The notes: generated from the letters alone by a model not told the origin. Positions 1 to 39,474 are shown, counted from the first letter of the stretch. The stretch is DNA of 64,000 nucleotides from Chrysomallon squamiferum (GCA_012295275.1 CM022671.1:17477956-17541955); one strand, 5' to 3'. Program-made: numbers and translations.

Positions 1-489
1 GTTCCGAACACTGCTCCAGAACCAGTATGCTTAAAATATTCCTTCATCTTTTCTAATCGCTTTTTCTAAATTAATAATTAAATTATTTTTATTTTTATTT
101 TATTTTGAACTTCTTTTTTCCTTTTTCTTTCATTCTTTCTTTTTCGTGCTTATTTTTTTTTACTTTAGTTTATTTTTATTATTATTATTTATGTTGTTTT
201 TTGGGGGGTTTTAATTTGCGACGGTAAAGATATGTTATTTAACTTTTTTTCTTCCCAGATAATCGTTGCAGAAGAAATAAGTATTTTGTGATTAATAATA
301 ATTAACTTAGTATTGGGGTTCATTGTCCTTAGACAGAATCAATCATCTTACACAAATGATGGACGACACTGACGATATCATAACATCTTATTTAATAGTA
401 TTTAAATTTAAACTTTATAGAAATAAATAAGAATATATTTCTGCAGATAAATAAATATAAGCACACACACTCATTGTACATATGAATGA

Positions 490-592
490 ATGTACGTATG
501 TATGTATGTATGTATGTATGTATGTATGTATGTATGTATGTATGTATGTATGTATGTATTTATGTATGTATGTATGTGTGTGTGTGTATGTA
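490..592. repeat. (TATG)n microsatellite grading into (TG)n
   Basis: About 20 copies of a TATG/GTAT tetranucleotide with few interruptions, then a TG-rich tail. It creates Tyr-Val-Cys-Met open frames that are not genes. Confidence 0.95.
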
Positions 593-1107
593 TGTGTGTT
601 TGGTTGTTTGTATTTTTATATGTATCAGCTTTTTATCGTCTACCCATCTCTTGTAGAAAAAAAATCCTGATTTCCCTGTTAGTAAAGATATTAAACAATG
701 GACAAACTTAACTCTACTTGAACATTCCTTTGAACCTGCAATAACAGATTTAAGAATTAAAGTACTGCAAACTACTCGTGTGTGCTTTCAGTCCTAAACG
801 AACAAATGATGATGATGATGATGATGAAGATGATATGCTAATAATAATAATATACTAGAACTGAATATGGATACATAGACAATACTTGTGTGATATACTG
901 AATAAATATTAAAACTTCACGCTGGAAATGTCATATCGTGTTTTAGAAACACCTTTTCTCTTTTCAACCCTCGCAGTCACCAATAAAATCTCAGCAAAAT
1001 TAACAGATCTGAAAGACGCTTTACTGTAATTTAGTAAGCAAGGAAAAAATTGAAAGAAAGAAGAAATAAAAGAGAGAAAAGTTAAGAATCAACTTTCATT
1101 TATATTT

Positions 1108-1221
1108 TCTTATTATTATCAACAACAACATCATCATCATCATCATCGTCGTCATTATTATTATTATTATTATCATCATCATCATCATCATCATTATTAT
1201 TATTATTATTATTATTATTAA

Positions 1222-1284
<63 letters not shown>
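1108..1284. repeat. (ATC)n/(ATT)n compound microsatellite
   Basis: Trinucleotide blocks switch from CAT/CATCAT to ATT units. On the minus strand they read as poly-Asp/Asn. A related, more degenerate ATC-rich block follows at 1440-1665. Confidence 0.95.
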
Positions 1285-1439
1285 GCTTTCTTGAAACGAC
1301 TAATTCTCTTTGCACCAGTGTTTCAAATTAATTTCTCTTTTTATTTCGTGCGTAGTTTGAAAAATGTCTTAGGACAATTTAAATATTTCTACTCGAACAT
1401 TGTGAAAAAGGCAATGAAAAAATAACCATCTTTATTCCT

Positions 1440-1665
1440 ATCACCATCATGTGACAGTCACCCCTCCAACATCACCACCATCACCAGGATCATCATCATC
1501 GTCACCGTCACTATCATCATACAACACCACAGCATCACCATCACACGACAGTCACACAGATCAACACCATATACGACCATCCTCATCATCATTATCGTCA
1601 TCGTCACAATCATGACCATCATCATCATCATCATCATCATCATCACCATAACCATCATCTACTAT
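1440..1665. repeat. Degenerate ATC/CAT-rich simple repeat
   Basis: Interrupted CATCAT and CACCAT units over about 225 bp. Open frames here are Met/Val repeats produced by the trinucleotide. Confidence 0.85.
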
Positions 1666-2212
1666 TACTAAGACACTACTATAGCTACTCTTTCTACTAC
1701 TACTGTTATTTATAATCACTATTTATAAGCATTATTATCATCATAATTACCATAATATAAATGCTTTATTTATTTATTTATTTATTTATTATCCACATCA
1801 ATATCAACATCATCACTATGACAATAGTTTGTTTTAAACCAACACCAGTCGAACTTAACAACAAATGTAATTAATGTAATCAACCAATCATTGCTTTTCT
1901 TTAGTTTTTGTATTTTTCATGTGTTTTTTTTTTTTTTTTATTAAATAAAAATTCCTTTTTGACTATAACTTTAATTAGTTTTGTATCAATGAAAGTTATC
2001 TGACTTTTTTTTTAGTTTATTGACTTAGTCCTAATAACACTTTTATAACAATAATTTTTTTTTTTTTTTTTTTTGTGAGCTGAATAGCTATTACGAAACT
2101 GCTGACGCTAATTCCTCATTCATTAGAGAAACGAAATCGCTGCACAGTTACTGTGGCTTCTCACGTTTTATACACATAAAAAAATTAAACATAATTATAA
2201 ACATGTAAGCAT

Positions 2213-2221
2213 ACTTACCAT
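2213..2221 (-). other. Isolated ATG placed directly at a strong splice donor
   Basis: The minus strand reads AAATG followed by GTAAGTATG. This is the same arrangement as exon 1 of the cyclase gene at 36538, where the start codon is the last codon of the exon. It lies in a simple-sequence-free island (2100-2650). It could be the first coding exon of a second minus-strand gene running off the left edge, but the donor half simply matches the U1 consensus and no exon 2 is visible at 1-2212. Confidence 0.2.
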
Positions 2222-4018
2222 TTAAGCCAGTATTTTATAAAGGCGCTGATACTAAAGTGGATTTATCAAAAGAAAATAGCTTTGCATTACAGCCACTTTT
2301 GATCAAAACGTGAAACACCCAGAATTTCGCTTTTCTTCCATTCCACACCCGTGATGTCGCATGCCTCAGAAGAAACCGCTGTAACGTATTAACGGACCGG
2401 TGAGTAGAAGAATAATTAACACATTTTGATCGTGAATTTGAATCGAATAAAGCCACCAGGAGCTCATCTTCTGCACCTGCTGTCTGTAAGCAGAACATCG
2501 ACCAATTACGATTTATATTGGTGAGAAATCATTATTCTTCAGTTCGCCAAGAATATAGATTAGTGACAGCAGGGAGAGGGAGGGATCGCGAGGCCTGCTG
2601 TAGACATCAGACGAATTCGCCAGAGCAAACAAACAAGCAAGGGAAAGACAATGTTTGTCTTTGGCGAAGGCAAAACAACAGTTTGTTTGTTTTAATGGTA
2701 ACAAGACAGAAATGATAAAGAAACGAAGTAGAAGATGACAGTGACAGAGAAAATGAAGACATTGATTGGGAAACAGATCAGTATGGATGTATTGATTGAC
2801 ATACAGACATAGCTGAATACTGATAGAAAGATAACTAGATAGATAGATAGATAGAGAGACAGATAGATAGATAGAAGAAAACAAAGAAAAATAGAAAGTG
2901 TAAGAATGAAAGAAAAAGAAAGAAAGAAAGAAAGAAAGATATACAGAGACAGAGAGAGAAAGCGAGAGAGAGGTAATTTACATGAATGTTTGTGTATGTT
3001 TGTGTGTGTGTGTATGTGTGTCTATTTATATGTGTGTCTGTGTGTATGTGTGTCTGGGGGTATGTGTGTGTAAGGGAAAGAGCGTAGACACATTTCTAAT
3101 TTAATTTATATTAACTTTTTATGCTTGAAATAAAAGTTAAAATTAAATTAAAAGCTTCTTAGAGCTTCAGATCTTCTTATCTTCTGCTTCCCATAGCGTC
3201 ACAACGTAACCTTATTGCGTAACAGGTCTTCGTAAAGCTTCATTACGCAGTCATTAAGTGTCTGGCTGCAAAAAAAACTCCGTTGGTCTTAGACAACTGA
3301 TCGACTTTCTTTTATTAAGACAGAGTTTTTATATATGATTTCTGTGGTAACAGTAGATGGCTACGATTGTCCAAAGATACACGACAGTTTGACTGCAGAT
3401 GTTAATTTAAATAAGCAGTAGGTATCATGATTTGATATTGACTCTAACGTAACTTTTATTATTTTTTTTTATAACAAACAGCATTTTGCAAAATACCAGT
3501 CCATGAATGCAGTCAAACTAACAAAGAAAAAAAAAAAAAAATGATGACCTACAGAAAGCATTGAGTATGTTATGTAAGAAAGGTTTTATATCTTTACCAA
3601 CAAACCTGATCAATATTAGATTGGTTAATGCGATGAATAAAATAACTGTATTTCAATATTAAAAAAAAGAGGCGAAATTGAAATGCTTGCAGTGAAGTGC
3701 CTTTAAAGCCATGTTAATGACGAATCGATGACCGAATAGAAATTCTGGGAGCATGTAACAATAAGATAACAGCGAGAGGTCTTTCATCAGTGCAGTGTAT
3801 TGACTGCGGCGTGTAGATTACCAAATCATAAAACGTAACTGGTAAGCTGAACTAAGACACAAACACATAAAAATAAAATAAAATGAAATAAAACAAAATG
3901 AAATAAAATAAACAAACAAATAAACCAGTTAAATATATACATACATGCATGTTTAGATAAATAAACAAAAAAGTAAATAAAATACTACTACTACTACTAC
4001 TACTAATACTACTACTAC

Positions 4019-4049
<31 letters not shown>

Positions 4050-4794
4050 GATGATGCCTTCGATCAAACAAACTCAATATGGAATGAAAAAACAATCAAT
4101 ACATAAATAAAAAAATAAAAAATATAACAAATCGAAAGAAAAACACTCAATAACCGACCAGAAACAATCAGTAACCTATCCCCGAAAGACTCATACGAAA
4201 AGGAAATAAATAAAAACATGCATAAAAACGAACAAAAAAGAATAAAAGGTAATTCCTGCACAGACACACGTACTAAACCAATACAGTAACAGAAACATGA
4301 TCGGATTCCTACATTATTTTTCACTGACGAAGGAAGACAATTTACCAATCATGATCGGTTTGTCCCACAACCAGACTCATATAAAACTTTAAACCTTCAG
4401 TTTGAGATTGTTAAAAAACAACAACAACAACAACGTCGAATTGATGGGTCTGAACTGCAGCAGCAAGGAAAGAACTGACGTTAGTCACGCTGTACACCCA
4501 TTTAAACGAGTAACCCGATCCACAATCAAACGTAAACGATGGAAGCCATTAACCATCAAAGTTAAGTTATAGTGGACACAGATTAATGTATCTTCTCACC
4601 GAAACGCTGACGTATCACCACGGTCGTCATGCTTGCTTTCGAGCACGTAGTTCTGTTGTTTTATTAAGGCTATTAAAACAAGAAAAAGTAACAATAAAAC
4701 TACAGATTGGTGTTTGTACTGAGAACTGTATTAAAGTGTTTCAGCAGTTATAAAAAGAAACTATTATATGTTTAATTAAAAACAACAAACAGAT

Positions 4795-5630
4795 GGTTAA
4801 ATTGTTAAAACAGGTCTCGACCAGTCAATGAATAATTATGTATTTAATGAGGCCAGTTAAAAACAACACATTTTAACACATAACTCTAAACGCTACGTAA
4901 ATAATTATATTCTGATGAGATCAGTTGAAAACTACAAATTATTAACGCTATACACTACAAGTTATATAAATAATTATGTATTCAACGAGGACAGTAAACG
5001 ATTTGACAACAAAGTACTCTCGTATGTAAATAAGTATATATTTAATGAGAGATTTAAAAACAATAAATTGTTAACAGATAATTCTACATATTGAAGAGGC
5101 TACTCAAAAACAACAAGAAATTAATTTTGTGGAAGATGAATATCATTTTATTTTAAAATTATCCATGTATATGGATTTACGACTGTTCTATAGTTAAAAA
5201 TGTTACTGGTACAAACCATCTGTTTGTAAATCTTTGCAGCTGTTGAAAGTGGCTAATTTCATAAAATTTTAAATATTCGCTCTGTTTTGTATATAATTTT
5301 CCATCCTCCATTTTTTTTTTACCACTTGTTTCTGTTTCTTTATTTTTATTTTTTTCATATGAAGTGTAAGCCAGTGAGCCGAAACGCTTGAAGCTAATAA
5401 GCTGTACCATACAATACGAAATACTCTGTTATATAAATAAGTATATATTTCATGAGGCCATTTAAAAAAAAAAATAAACGAATAAAAAATAAAAAATTTG
5501 ACAAATAACTCTAGAAAATATATATTTAAAGAGGCCAGTTAAAAACAACAAATTGTTAAGACATGACACTATAAGTAACAAAAATAAAATAAAATATGTT
5601 AACAGTACTCTATCAAATATATATATATAA
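4795..5630. repeat. Degenerate tandem repeat, units about 50-70 bp
   Basis: A phrase resembling 'gaggccagttaaaaacaacaa' recurs near 4850, 4918, 4987, 5046, 5096, 5454 and 5531. It alternates with 'gtaaataattatatat'-like sequence. The array is broken at about 5130-5430 by unrelated sequence. Copies are well diverged, so it is old. Confidence 0.65.
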
Positions 5631-5790
5631 TAAAATATTTATCATTTTTTACCTAGAGATTTTCTTGTGTGAAAGATGTATCAGTTCAGAACAGTCTCTT
5701 ATCTGTTTTTAATTTTTGGGAAAATGTGTCTTTTAGACGATTTTAACTTGTTTTTCTTGTTATAAATGTCATTAACTTAGAAAGGTAAGT

Positions 5791-5792
<2 letters not shown>

Positions 5793-5884
<92 letters not shown>
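5793..5884. repeat. (CT)n dinucleotide array, 92 bp
   Basis: Uninterrupted CT on the plus strand, followed by an ACT-rich block at about 5930-6030. Confidence 0.98.
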
Positions 5885-5887
<3 letters not shown>

Positions 5888-6595
5888 ATTGCCAAAAGTC
5901 GTTTCTTAGAAAATGGGCTGATAAACGCAATACTATTACTAATACTACTACTGCTGCTACTACTGATACTGCCATCACTACTACTATTACAAATAACAAT
6001 TGTAGCAGTAGTATCAGTAACAGTAGTAGTAAGAACAACAATAACAAAAAAGTAAACAATTTTAAAATAAAATAAAAAAATTACAAAACTTAAAACAAAA
6101 AAAGAAAGATGGATGAACACTTTTCGAAGACATGAAGTTAGACACGTATTGCATGATTTACTTTCAACGTGAATTCTCTTCCGGTTACACGCGTTTCCGA
6201 CAGAGTGAAAGTCAAGATTAGTTTGCTGTCATTTCTTACAATCTTTTTTACAAGAACTGAGTGAAAAAAACACAAAAAAAATCATTTATGTCTGACTATT
6301 ATTTATAGGGCATAATTACAGCATGAGCTGTATTAAGAAAAGCACATAAAACTACGCATTAATTTTGATAACCTATATGATTTTTCATTCTTCCAGCGAT
6401 TGTTTTGTTTTATGTCTGGAATACAACAGGAATACAATTTAATACTAAATATTAACTTCAAAAGAGATATCAGGAATGTATTTCAAACTGTAAATGATTT
6501 CATAAACGCAAATTCTAAGGTAAAAGTTATCTTCATTAACTACATAATTAATTATATAACTGACTCAGCATTTGATGTTTTACTACTGAATGCAT

Positions 6596-6730
6596 TGTCA
6601 ATGACAGTGATTTTATTCTCATAAACTGTAGGTATTAGAGATATATAATAATAATCATAAAACAAAAAATTAAAATCTACATGCGTGCAAATTTAAAACC
6701 AGTCTTTATTAACCAATTTATTGATCGATA
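6596..6730. repeat. Interspersed repeat, copy A (partial)
   Basis: Shares 'ttattctcataaactgtagg' and the following AT-rich stretch with copies at about 25625 and 29162. The right part is less well conserved. No open reading frame or terminal repeats were recognised, so the class is unknown. Confidence 0.5.
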
Positions 6731-6939
6731 TCATTTTTTTATTCTTTCCTTGTTTAATATTTTTCTACAGAAACTAGTTAAACTCCACGATTAAACAAAC
6801 TATGATCCTGTTGTTATAATATTTCCATAACATTATACAGTGAATGCAGTGTGTTCTAGCAATAAAATTCCATTTATCTTTTTTGTTTTTGTATTATATA
6901 TGTATATATGTATGTATGTATTTATGTACGTTTATATAT

Positions 6940-7135
6940 TTATATGTATGCACTGTTGTATGTGTGTGTGTGTGTTTATTTATGTATTATTATGTGTGTA
7001 CGTATGTATGTATGTTTGTTTTTGTAATAATTTACTTCTAAAAGAATAAGATGAAGATCAGATTTTTGAAATTACTACTTACAGTTTACTTTCGTTTGTC
7101 CAATAAAATTTCAAGTTTAAATAGTGTTTAGTTTC

Positions 7136-7180
<45 letters not shown>

Positions 7181-7324
7181 TTATGTATTATTATGTTTGT
7201 ACGTATGTATGTATGTATGTTTGTTTTTGTAATAATTTACTTCTAAAAGAATAAGATGAAGATCAGATTTTTGAAATTACTATACTTACAGTTTACTTTC
7301 GTTTGTCCAATAAAATTTCAAGAA
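6940..7324. repeat. Direct tandem duplication, unit about 200 bp
   Basis: The run from (TG)n through 'tgtttgtttttgtaataatt' to 'ccaataaaatttcaag' occurs at about 6960-7113 and again at about 7140-7324. The two are nearly identical apart from small insertions and a longer TG run (7138-7178) in the second copy. Low divergence points to a recent event. Confidence 0.85.
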
Positions 7325-7582
7325 ATTTAAATAGTATAATGTTTAGGAACATTTCACTGACTTAATAACACCACTGTCACGTTTATATATTTGAGTAATA
7401 AACATTAGTATATTTCCAAAGGTCTACAGTATTATTACGTCATATTCATACACATTTAAAAATGGATCAGTAATAATGTTAAGTATATATACATACAAAG
7501 ACGTAAATTTGTACTGCAGGTCACAAAGTAAAATAAACTGAACTCGTGTTTAAATGCTTTATTTTATATTCCAGACAGTTAA

Positions 7583-8085
7583 CACCTAAAGTTTTGAGTA
7601 ATCATCTTTCCTTACATAACATTTTGAGTAAACGTATTTCCTTCCATAACATTTTGAGTAAACATATTTCCTTACACATTTTGAGTACATGTATTTTCTT
7701 ACACATTTTGTGTAAACGTTTTCCCGTAAACAACATTTTGAAAAAACGTATTTTCTTAAATAACATTTCTGAGAAAACGTATTTCCTTATAAAGCATTTT
7801 GTGTAAACGTATTTCCTCACATGACAGTTTGAGTAAACGTATTTCCATAGACATTTTCAGTAAACGTATTTTTTTTATATATTCCGCGTAAACGTATTTC
7901 CTTAAACCACATTTTGAGTAAGCATATCTCCCTAAATAACATTTTGAGTAAACGTATTTCCTTAAATAACATTTTGAGTAAACGTATTTCCTTAAATAAC
8001 ATTTTGAGAAAACGTATTACTTTACAAAACATTTTCAGTAAACGTATTTCCTTAAATATATATTGAGTAAATGTATTTCTTGACA
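7583..8085. repeat. 30-bp minisatellite, about 16 units
   Basis: The head-to-tail unit is about 30 bp: GTAAACGTATTTCC followed by TTAAATAACATTTTGA. Central copies (about 7900-8030) are the most uniform and edge copies are diverged. Open frames on both strands are by-products, giving repeating Leu-Leu-Lys-Met peptides on the minus strand. Confidence 0.9.
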
Positions 8086-8510
8086 TTAATATTCAGAATC
8101 ATTGTTTGTCTTCCTCATCAGATAACAGTCTATATTTACTTCTAGATTAGAACAGATTAAGGCGAAAAGAAATATTAAAGAAAAAGAAAAGAAAAAAAAA
8201 AAACAACAGAATTTGAAGAAGAATAAAGAAAAACAAATAAAAGAAAAAAGATAAACAAACTTTTTATTTTCCATTTCATTAAAATTTCCTGCTTCGACTT
8301 CAGTACAGAAAGGGAAAATGGTGGATCTGATAACTTATGTAATTTATCATTGTCATACTTTATTACTGGCAAACGCTAGAAATAGAATTATAACGTATAT
8401 TAACCAAAATATATTTAGATTTGTTCATACTATCTTAGATGGGTTTTAAGTATATTATCAGTTAATTCGATTACTATTTATACAAAAAAATACTATCTAA
8501 TGAAAAATCA

Positions 8511-8546
<36 letters not shown>

Positions 8547-10346
8547 ACCAAAAAAAAAAATAAAAACACCATTGATTGATCAGAAATATGGTTCATATCT
8601 GTTTTACTTTATTACCACCTTCAATATTGAGTTTTCTTTAAAGGTGTACCCAATCAATGAATGATACACTAATATCGATGTTTGTATTAGTTTTAAGTTG
8701 TTTGATTTCCTTCACACCTGTGTATTAACTCTACACCTGAGGCTAACTGATTCGCTTGAGGACAAATAATAAAAAATATTTTCGATGTTTTATCGATGAC
8801 ACACATCAAACAAAATGCCATGGAACTGATCAAAATAAAAGGACATTTAATATTTGTCTTTCTAAATGCAGCGATGATGCACTGCGTTATGTTATCAACA
8901 AACAACAAAAGCAAACTCTGTGTGATCTCATACAGTACATATATCAGTCTGCGAATCCAGTCATTCTGTCATTTCATGTTAAACCTATGTCCACTAGTCA
9001 TTGTAAATAAAGACTGAAAACTTCATCCATTTCACGAAATATCTGGAACTCGAGGCCAAGAATTACATCAAATGACTTAACAGATATGGAAAGAAAGACA
9101 ACCGCCTTGCACATTGATTGAATGGTAAATAAAGTTATTTTAGTTACTCACAAGACATCGACATTTATTTGTTTTACATAATAAGCGGTTGGGTAACAGG
9201 ATGGAATATTTCACTTGGTTTTTAAAACTTTTGCAGCAGTTGGACTGAAACTGTTTAGAATCGAACTGGTAGCGTGAAAATTTCCCATTCAGAATTCCTG
9301 TTTTCAGGCAGCCTGTGTATGTATCATTATCATGAACTAATATAAAGCTCAGTATATTTCTTGGATCACATGGTAACTGCATGTAAATTTACAAACAAAT
9401 TTATATTATCAAAGGCTAACTACATTTAGAACTTACTACTAAGAACAAAGAAAACTTTATTAATAAAACAAATTGTATGTTCATACATTATGACATCAAA
9501 TAATCACATCGTATTTAGACGTTGTTGATAACTGTCTGGGGTTGATGCAAGGAGAAATATTTATAGAATTTGAAGTTTTAAATTTTGAATTAAGTTTTAC
9601 TGCTGACGAGTACCATTCTGGTGAACTTTGTTTATTTTTATTAATATATGCAGATGACGGAAATGAATTTTGGAACCTATAGGTACAATAAAGTGTTTAG
9701 AACTGAAGTGGATAGACGCTACAAAACGTTCCTAGGAAATTCATTAATTTCTTCTTCTTTTTTTTTCTTTTCTTTTTAAGTCTGAAAATGCAGTTTGTTA
9801 ATGGGACAGAACAAAAAAATCAATTATCTATTACCCACCCTAATTCAGGCCTTTCCTAATAGTTTCTAATACGGAATAAACGTTTAAAAGAGATTAATGC
9901 ATCTTAGACCAAAACTACACTGTAGCAGTAGTGTACACGCTACTGTTTCGATTTACCGAGAATACTTTGACTACCTAACTAGAGTGCACGTCCTGTGTAA
10001 AGCGATTAAATCAGTAAAATAAACTGATTTTTAGTTTTTGCTAAGATCACTTAATATATGTGGTGTTCATGATAGTAAAATATACAAATATAATTATAGA
10101 AAAATAAACAGGTCAGTTTTAATTGCTAGAAACGTGACAAAAACAACTAATAAACTGCTCTAGCTATACACTGATACATAAACTGGATGTAAACACGAAC
10201 ATAAAAGTTGGGGAACGCCTTGAGTGAAAAAATTAACGTGCTAATCAGAGCGAACTGTTGTGAAGCACGTTTGCGACAGGCACATTCTGAACAATCATAA
10301 GTGCAGGAACCTTCTACGTTCAGTCAAATTAATGTACCGATTTTAG

Positions 10347-10464
<118 letters not shown>

Positions 10465-11484
10465 GTGTAAATATACCTATGTAATCACTAGTTGCTTTAA
10501 GATAATTATTTTTCGACATATATGACACAACAGATATACTACTTATATGATGTCTAACACAATATGATGTCTGACATCACTGTAATGGACAACGAACCCA
10601 AAAAGATGAAATATATTTTTCTTTATTTACATTTTGATACACACTACCCGTTACAAAATTTCTGAACACATTGTGAATCTTGTCAGTTGTCAAACTTGTT
10701 AAACATAAATTCTGTTTTGTTTTTACAGATATATTTTTTATTGTGTAATGATATTACGAGAGAAGAAACACACTGATGATATTCAAAGGTTTACTCATAT
10801 CATGCAAATAAAACGAATATTATACATGTGAGAAGTCCAGGGAAAACAAAAATCTACATCTTATGAAATGACAATGTTAAATTGTTGCTAGTGTGTCAGA
10901 ACAAAGATTGAATAATAACCAAGGAGATCAGACAATAATCGCCCCGACACACCCAAAATAAACAAGAAGAAATATAACAGAAATCGCATTTTTCACCTAG
11001 ACTCTTAACACAGCCACGTATACCTAGAGAAAAAAAGAGAAAAATATACCAAAGCCTTTAATAAATTAATTGTGAGATCATTGTTACAACCAAAAACATA
11101 AATAAAAAGTTTATCACATAGAGGATAACTGATCCTGCCACCTATTAGTTCACAAGGAAAGTTTTTGTGCAGTTCATTGCTGTTTTAATCAAATACGATA
11201 CCTAAAATTATTGAAAACCCCAAAATACAATATCGTGCATGACAGTACAGAACATGGTACAGAATAAATGTCTACAGGGTAAAGAAAGGGATCAATAAAC
11301 AGTGGAATAGATTATACTAATAGTTGTATCTGTATAAGAAATTTAATACTGATAATATTTATTTATTTATTTATTTTACATGCTTGGTTTCGACGAGAGA
11401 TCAAAGATTCCTGAAAACAGACCAAGTCCTCCTTCCAAAAGGTATTTACATAATTATTTATTATTTACAACAGACATACATACA

Positions 11485-11490
11485 TTTATT
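11485..11490 (-). terminator. Candidate polyadenylation signal of the cyclase gene
   Basis: AATAAA on the minus strand, 30 bases past the stop codon. Several more occur further on (for example around 11354-11370). In DNA this AT-rich such hexamers arise by chance, so the true 3' end is uncertain. Confidence 0.3.
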
Positions 11491-11519
11491 TAAAATTATT
11501 ATTATTATTTTTTTTTTTA

Positions 11520-36540
<25,021 letters not shown>

Positions 36541-38035
36541 TTAGCTAAGTTATCCGAAAAAATAGTTAACAATACAACGATTAACTCTATAATCTTCAGG
36601 TTCTGAAGCAGTTTTCAGTTGAAATCGGTTCCGATAAACTTAGATGCAAAGAATCGGTCTCGTTAAACCCAGACTTGCCTGTGACTGCTGATGAAATCCC
36701 GTTGTCTGTTTTGCGTAAGAGAAATCGAATAACCAATGGTTCGTCAGCTGCCTTTCCCAGGCTCAGCTCTCGTAAATTGGTTTTAGACTGACCAAATTAT
36801 TTATTTTCTATCTCACTGAAGGAGCAGTTCGTTTTCGTTTTCATTTTTGCTAATGCAGAAGTTTTCGATTTGGTTTTATTTTTTAAAATGAGAAATAGGC
36901 TTTTCTGCTAAAAACGTTAATCTTCCGACAATAAAAATAAATATTCTGTGTATTTCAATTACTTTTAGTTTGTTTCAAGGGATTTTGACTTTAATAATAA
37001 AAATATATATATACAACAAAATAGTTTTGTAAGTTTGTCATTCATGTGGTTAGACTTAGATAAAATGTTATTATTTAATAGCATTCTACCGATAAAAAAA
37101 ACAAAAACATTATCTAGATTTATGTGCCCACAGAATGTGAGAGAGCAAAATTGTCTAAAGTGTTAGTATGAACTGAATAAACCTATTTTCTGATTTTATA
37201 TTAAACAAAGAGTTAACAAAAATAGGATAGAAAATAGCATAAATTAATGCAATATAAATTAATTATGTATTTATTAATTTTCACGATTAACATGGAAGTG
37301 CTAGCTGATCGCTTCACGTCTGTGAATAAAATATACTTAAGACAAGACTTGGACATTATTTTATAAATTTATATGTATGTGTATATGTATGCATGCATAC
37401 AAACACACACAGATACACAAGGGTGGCTTTTTGAGACGTAGTTTATTCATGTTATGAAAGGTTTGTGCTGTTATGATGTCTACATAATCCTGCCTTTTCA
37501 AAAATATGGACGGATCAGTTTTTAACAAATATATACCTGAAATATATAATCAACTCATTGAAATATTAAAATAATTAAAAAAAAACATTACACTACAAAC
37601 TGAACAGACTTTTGTCTGTTTAATTCCTTAAAAGACAAAATGAAAGAAATTTATTTTTAATACTCGCTATATTATCAGTTTAATTTCACTCTATGAACCT
37701 GCACTCACATTTGCAAGATTTACGTTATTCTGGACAAGTATGGATATTATTCAAATCTTTGTGACTGTTCTGTAAGCGACTCCAGTACAAGAAATAATTC
37801 AAACCTGACCTGTATAAACTTTCTTTTCTCGATGAGTGAAATCTCAAGAGTTAACAGTGACATAAAGCGAACATTTATTTTGTTGCGTTTTCATCAAGAA
37901 TTATTGTTGGAAATCCACAGAATATTAAGTGTCTGACTGGTTGTAAGATCAAAGAAAAAAAAATTCTCCAGATCTGATACCAACAGTTATTTTTTTTTTT
38001 TTTTTTTTTTTCAGCAGCAACTTTTGTTAATAATA

Positions 38036-38157
<122 letters not shown>

Positions 38158-39137
38158 CAGACATACACACATATTAGGTCTTCAGCAAGAAATATTATTT
38201 TAGAATATGGAAAAAAAAAAGAAAATTCTAATCCAATTTATTTTAGCCTTTGCAAGCGATAATTTATTGTCACATCAAATCTAACTTTTATCTAAATATT
38301 TTCAATCCTTGTCACGTCAGTGAAGTATTCTGAAAATAAATCAAATAAATAATTATTAGTCATGCCAGAAATAAGTGTGTTATAATTATAATTATAGTAT
38401 TAAATCGATAAAAAAAAAAACTATAATAAGAAACATATCAAGAACAACAACGCCAAAAACAACAAAAATAGTAACAACAATAATAAATAAATAAATCCAT
38501 GAGGAGCCTGAGAAGTGACTTTAATCAGCCTGGCTTCAAAATGTTAGTATTAATCAGAGATGCCGTGGTTACACTGAAAAAAAAAATATATATATTTGAT
38601 GATCTGCCGTGGAACAAGCCCACTGAAGAAAATAACAGTGGTTGTTACAAAGAACTTTTGCTGCAATCCTAAAGTGCCTTCATAACAGTTCAAGCTTCAG
38701 GTCGCCCAAAAATATACACCAGCTGCTGGTTATTTGCATCACACATTCTTCATTCTGACGTTAACACCACACAGTGCAAAAATATTGATATCTGTTAGAG
38801 AGAATTACACACAAAATTAAAAAAATCTATTTTATTATTCTAATTGCAATTAGGGTGATGCCCGGCATGTACACAGTATGTAATTATTGCGTGAATGCAG
38901 GGGCATTTTTTTTCTAGTAATTTGTTAAATGCCCGTGTGTTGAAATTGGGTATTAGATTCTTACTGGCTTGTCTTTCTGGGGAAAATGGATAATTATGTG
39001 GCGACACGGTTAAGATTATGTCTGAGGATTTAGTCGATTAGAGTGTAGACGAATAAATGTTATTCATTTTTGTATTAATTGTATTATGATTAATCTCGTC
39101 GTTGATATTAGCATATTATATGCTTGTGTATATATCA

Positions 39138-39251
39138 CACACACACGCACGCACACACACACACACACTCACAAATACAAATATACATATGCATGCGCAA
39201 CGATATATATATATATATATATATATGCATGCACAGATATAATCAGACATA

Positions 39252-39287
<36 letters not shown>

Positions 39288-39470
39288 TATATACGTGTGT
39301 GTATATATATATATATAAATCTGTATGTATGCATATATATATATATATATACACGTATAGTATTGGGTGTGTATATATATATATGTGCACACACACACAC
39401 ACACACATATATACACGAATAGTATTGGGTGTGTATATATGTATATATACATATACATACATACATACAT
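39138..39470. repeat. Compound (CA)n/(TA)n/(CATA)n region
   Basis: Alternating CA, TA and CATA blocks. The phrase 'agtattgggtgtgtatatat' occurs twice (39359 and 39420), so about 60 bp was duplicated. Confidence 0.93.

Positions 39471-39474
<4 letters not shown>

Noticed and set aside
1100-1315. Poly-Asn/Asp open frame
   Set aside because: It is wholly the translation of an ATT/ATC microsatellite. The same applies to the poly-Ile, poly-Val, Ser-Leu and Arg-Glu frames over the AAT, ACT and CT/GA arrays throughout the window.
7583-8085. CRISPR-like array of about 30-bp repeats
   Set aside because: The units are head-to-tail with no unique spacers, they are diverged, and the setting is eukaryotic. 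It is a minisatellite.
8756-9010. 84-codon plus-strand frame with several Cys and His
   Set aside because: Cys/His spacing fits no zinc-finger family I know. The opposite strand is also open, and there is no splice or start context. Possibly UTR or chance.
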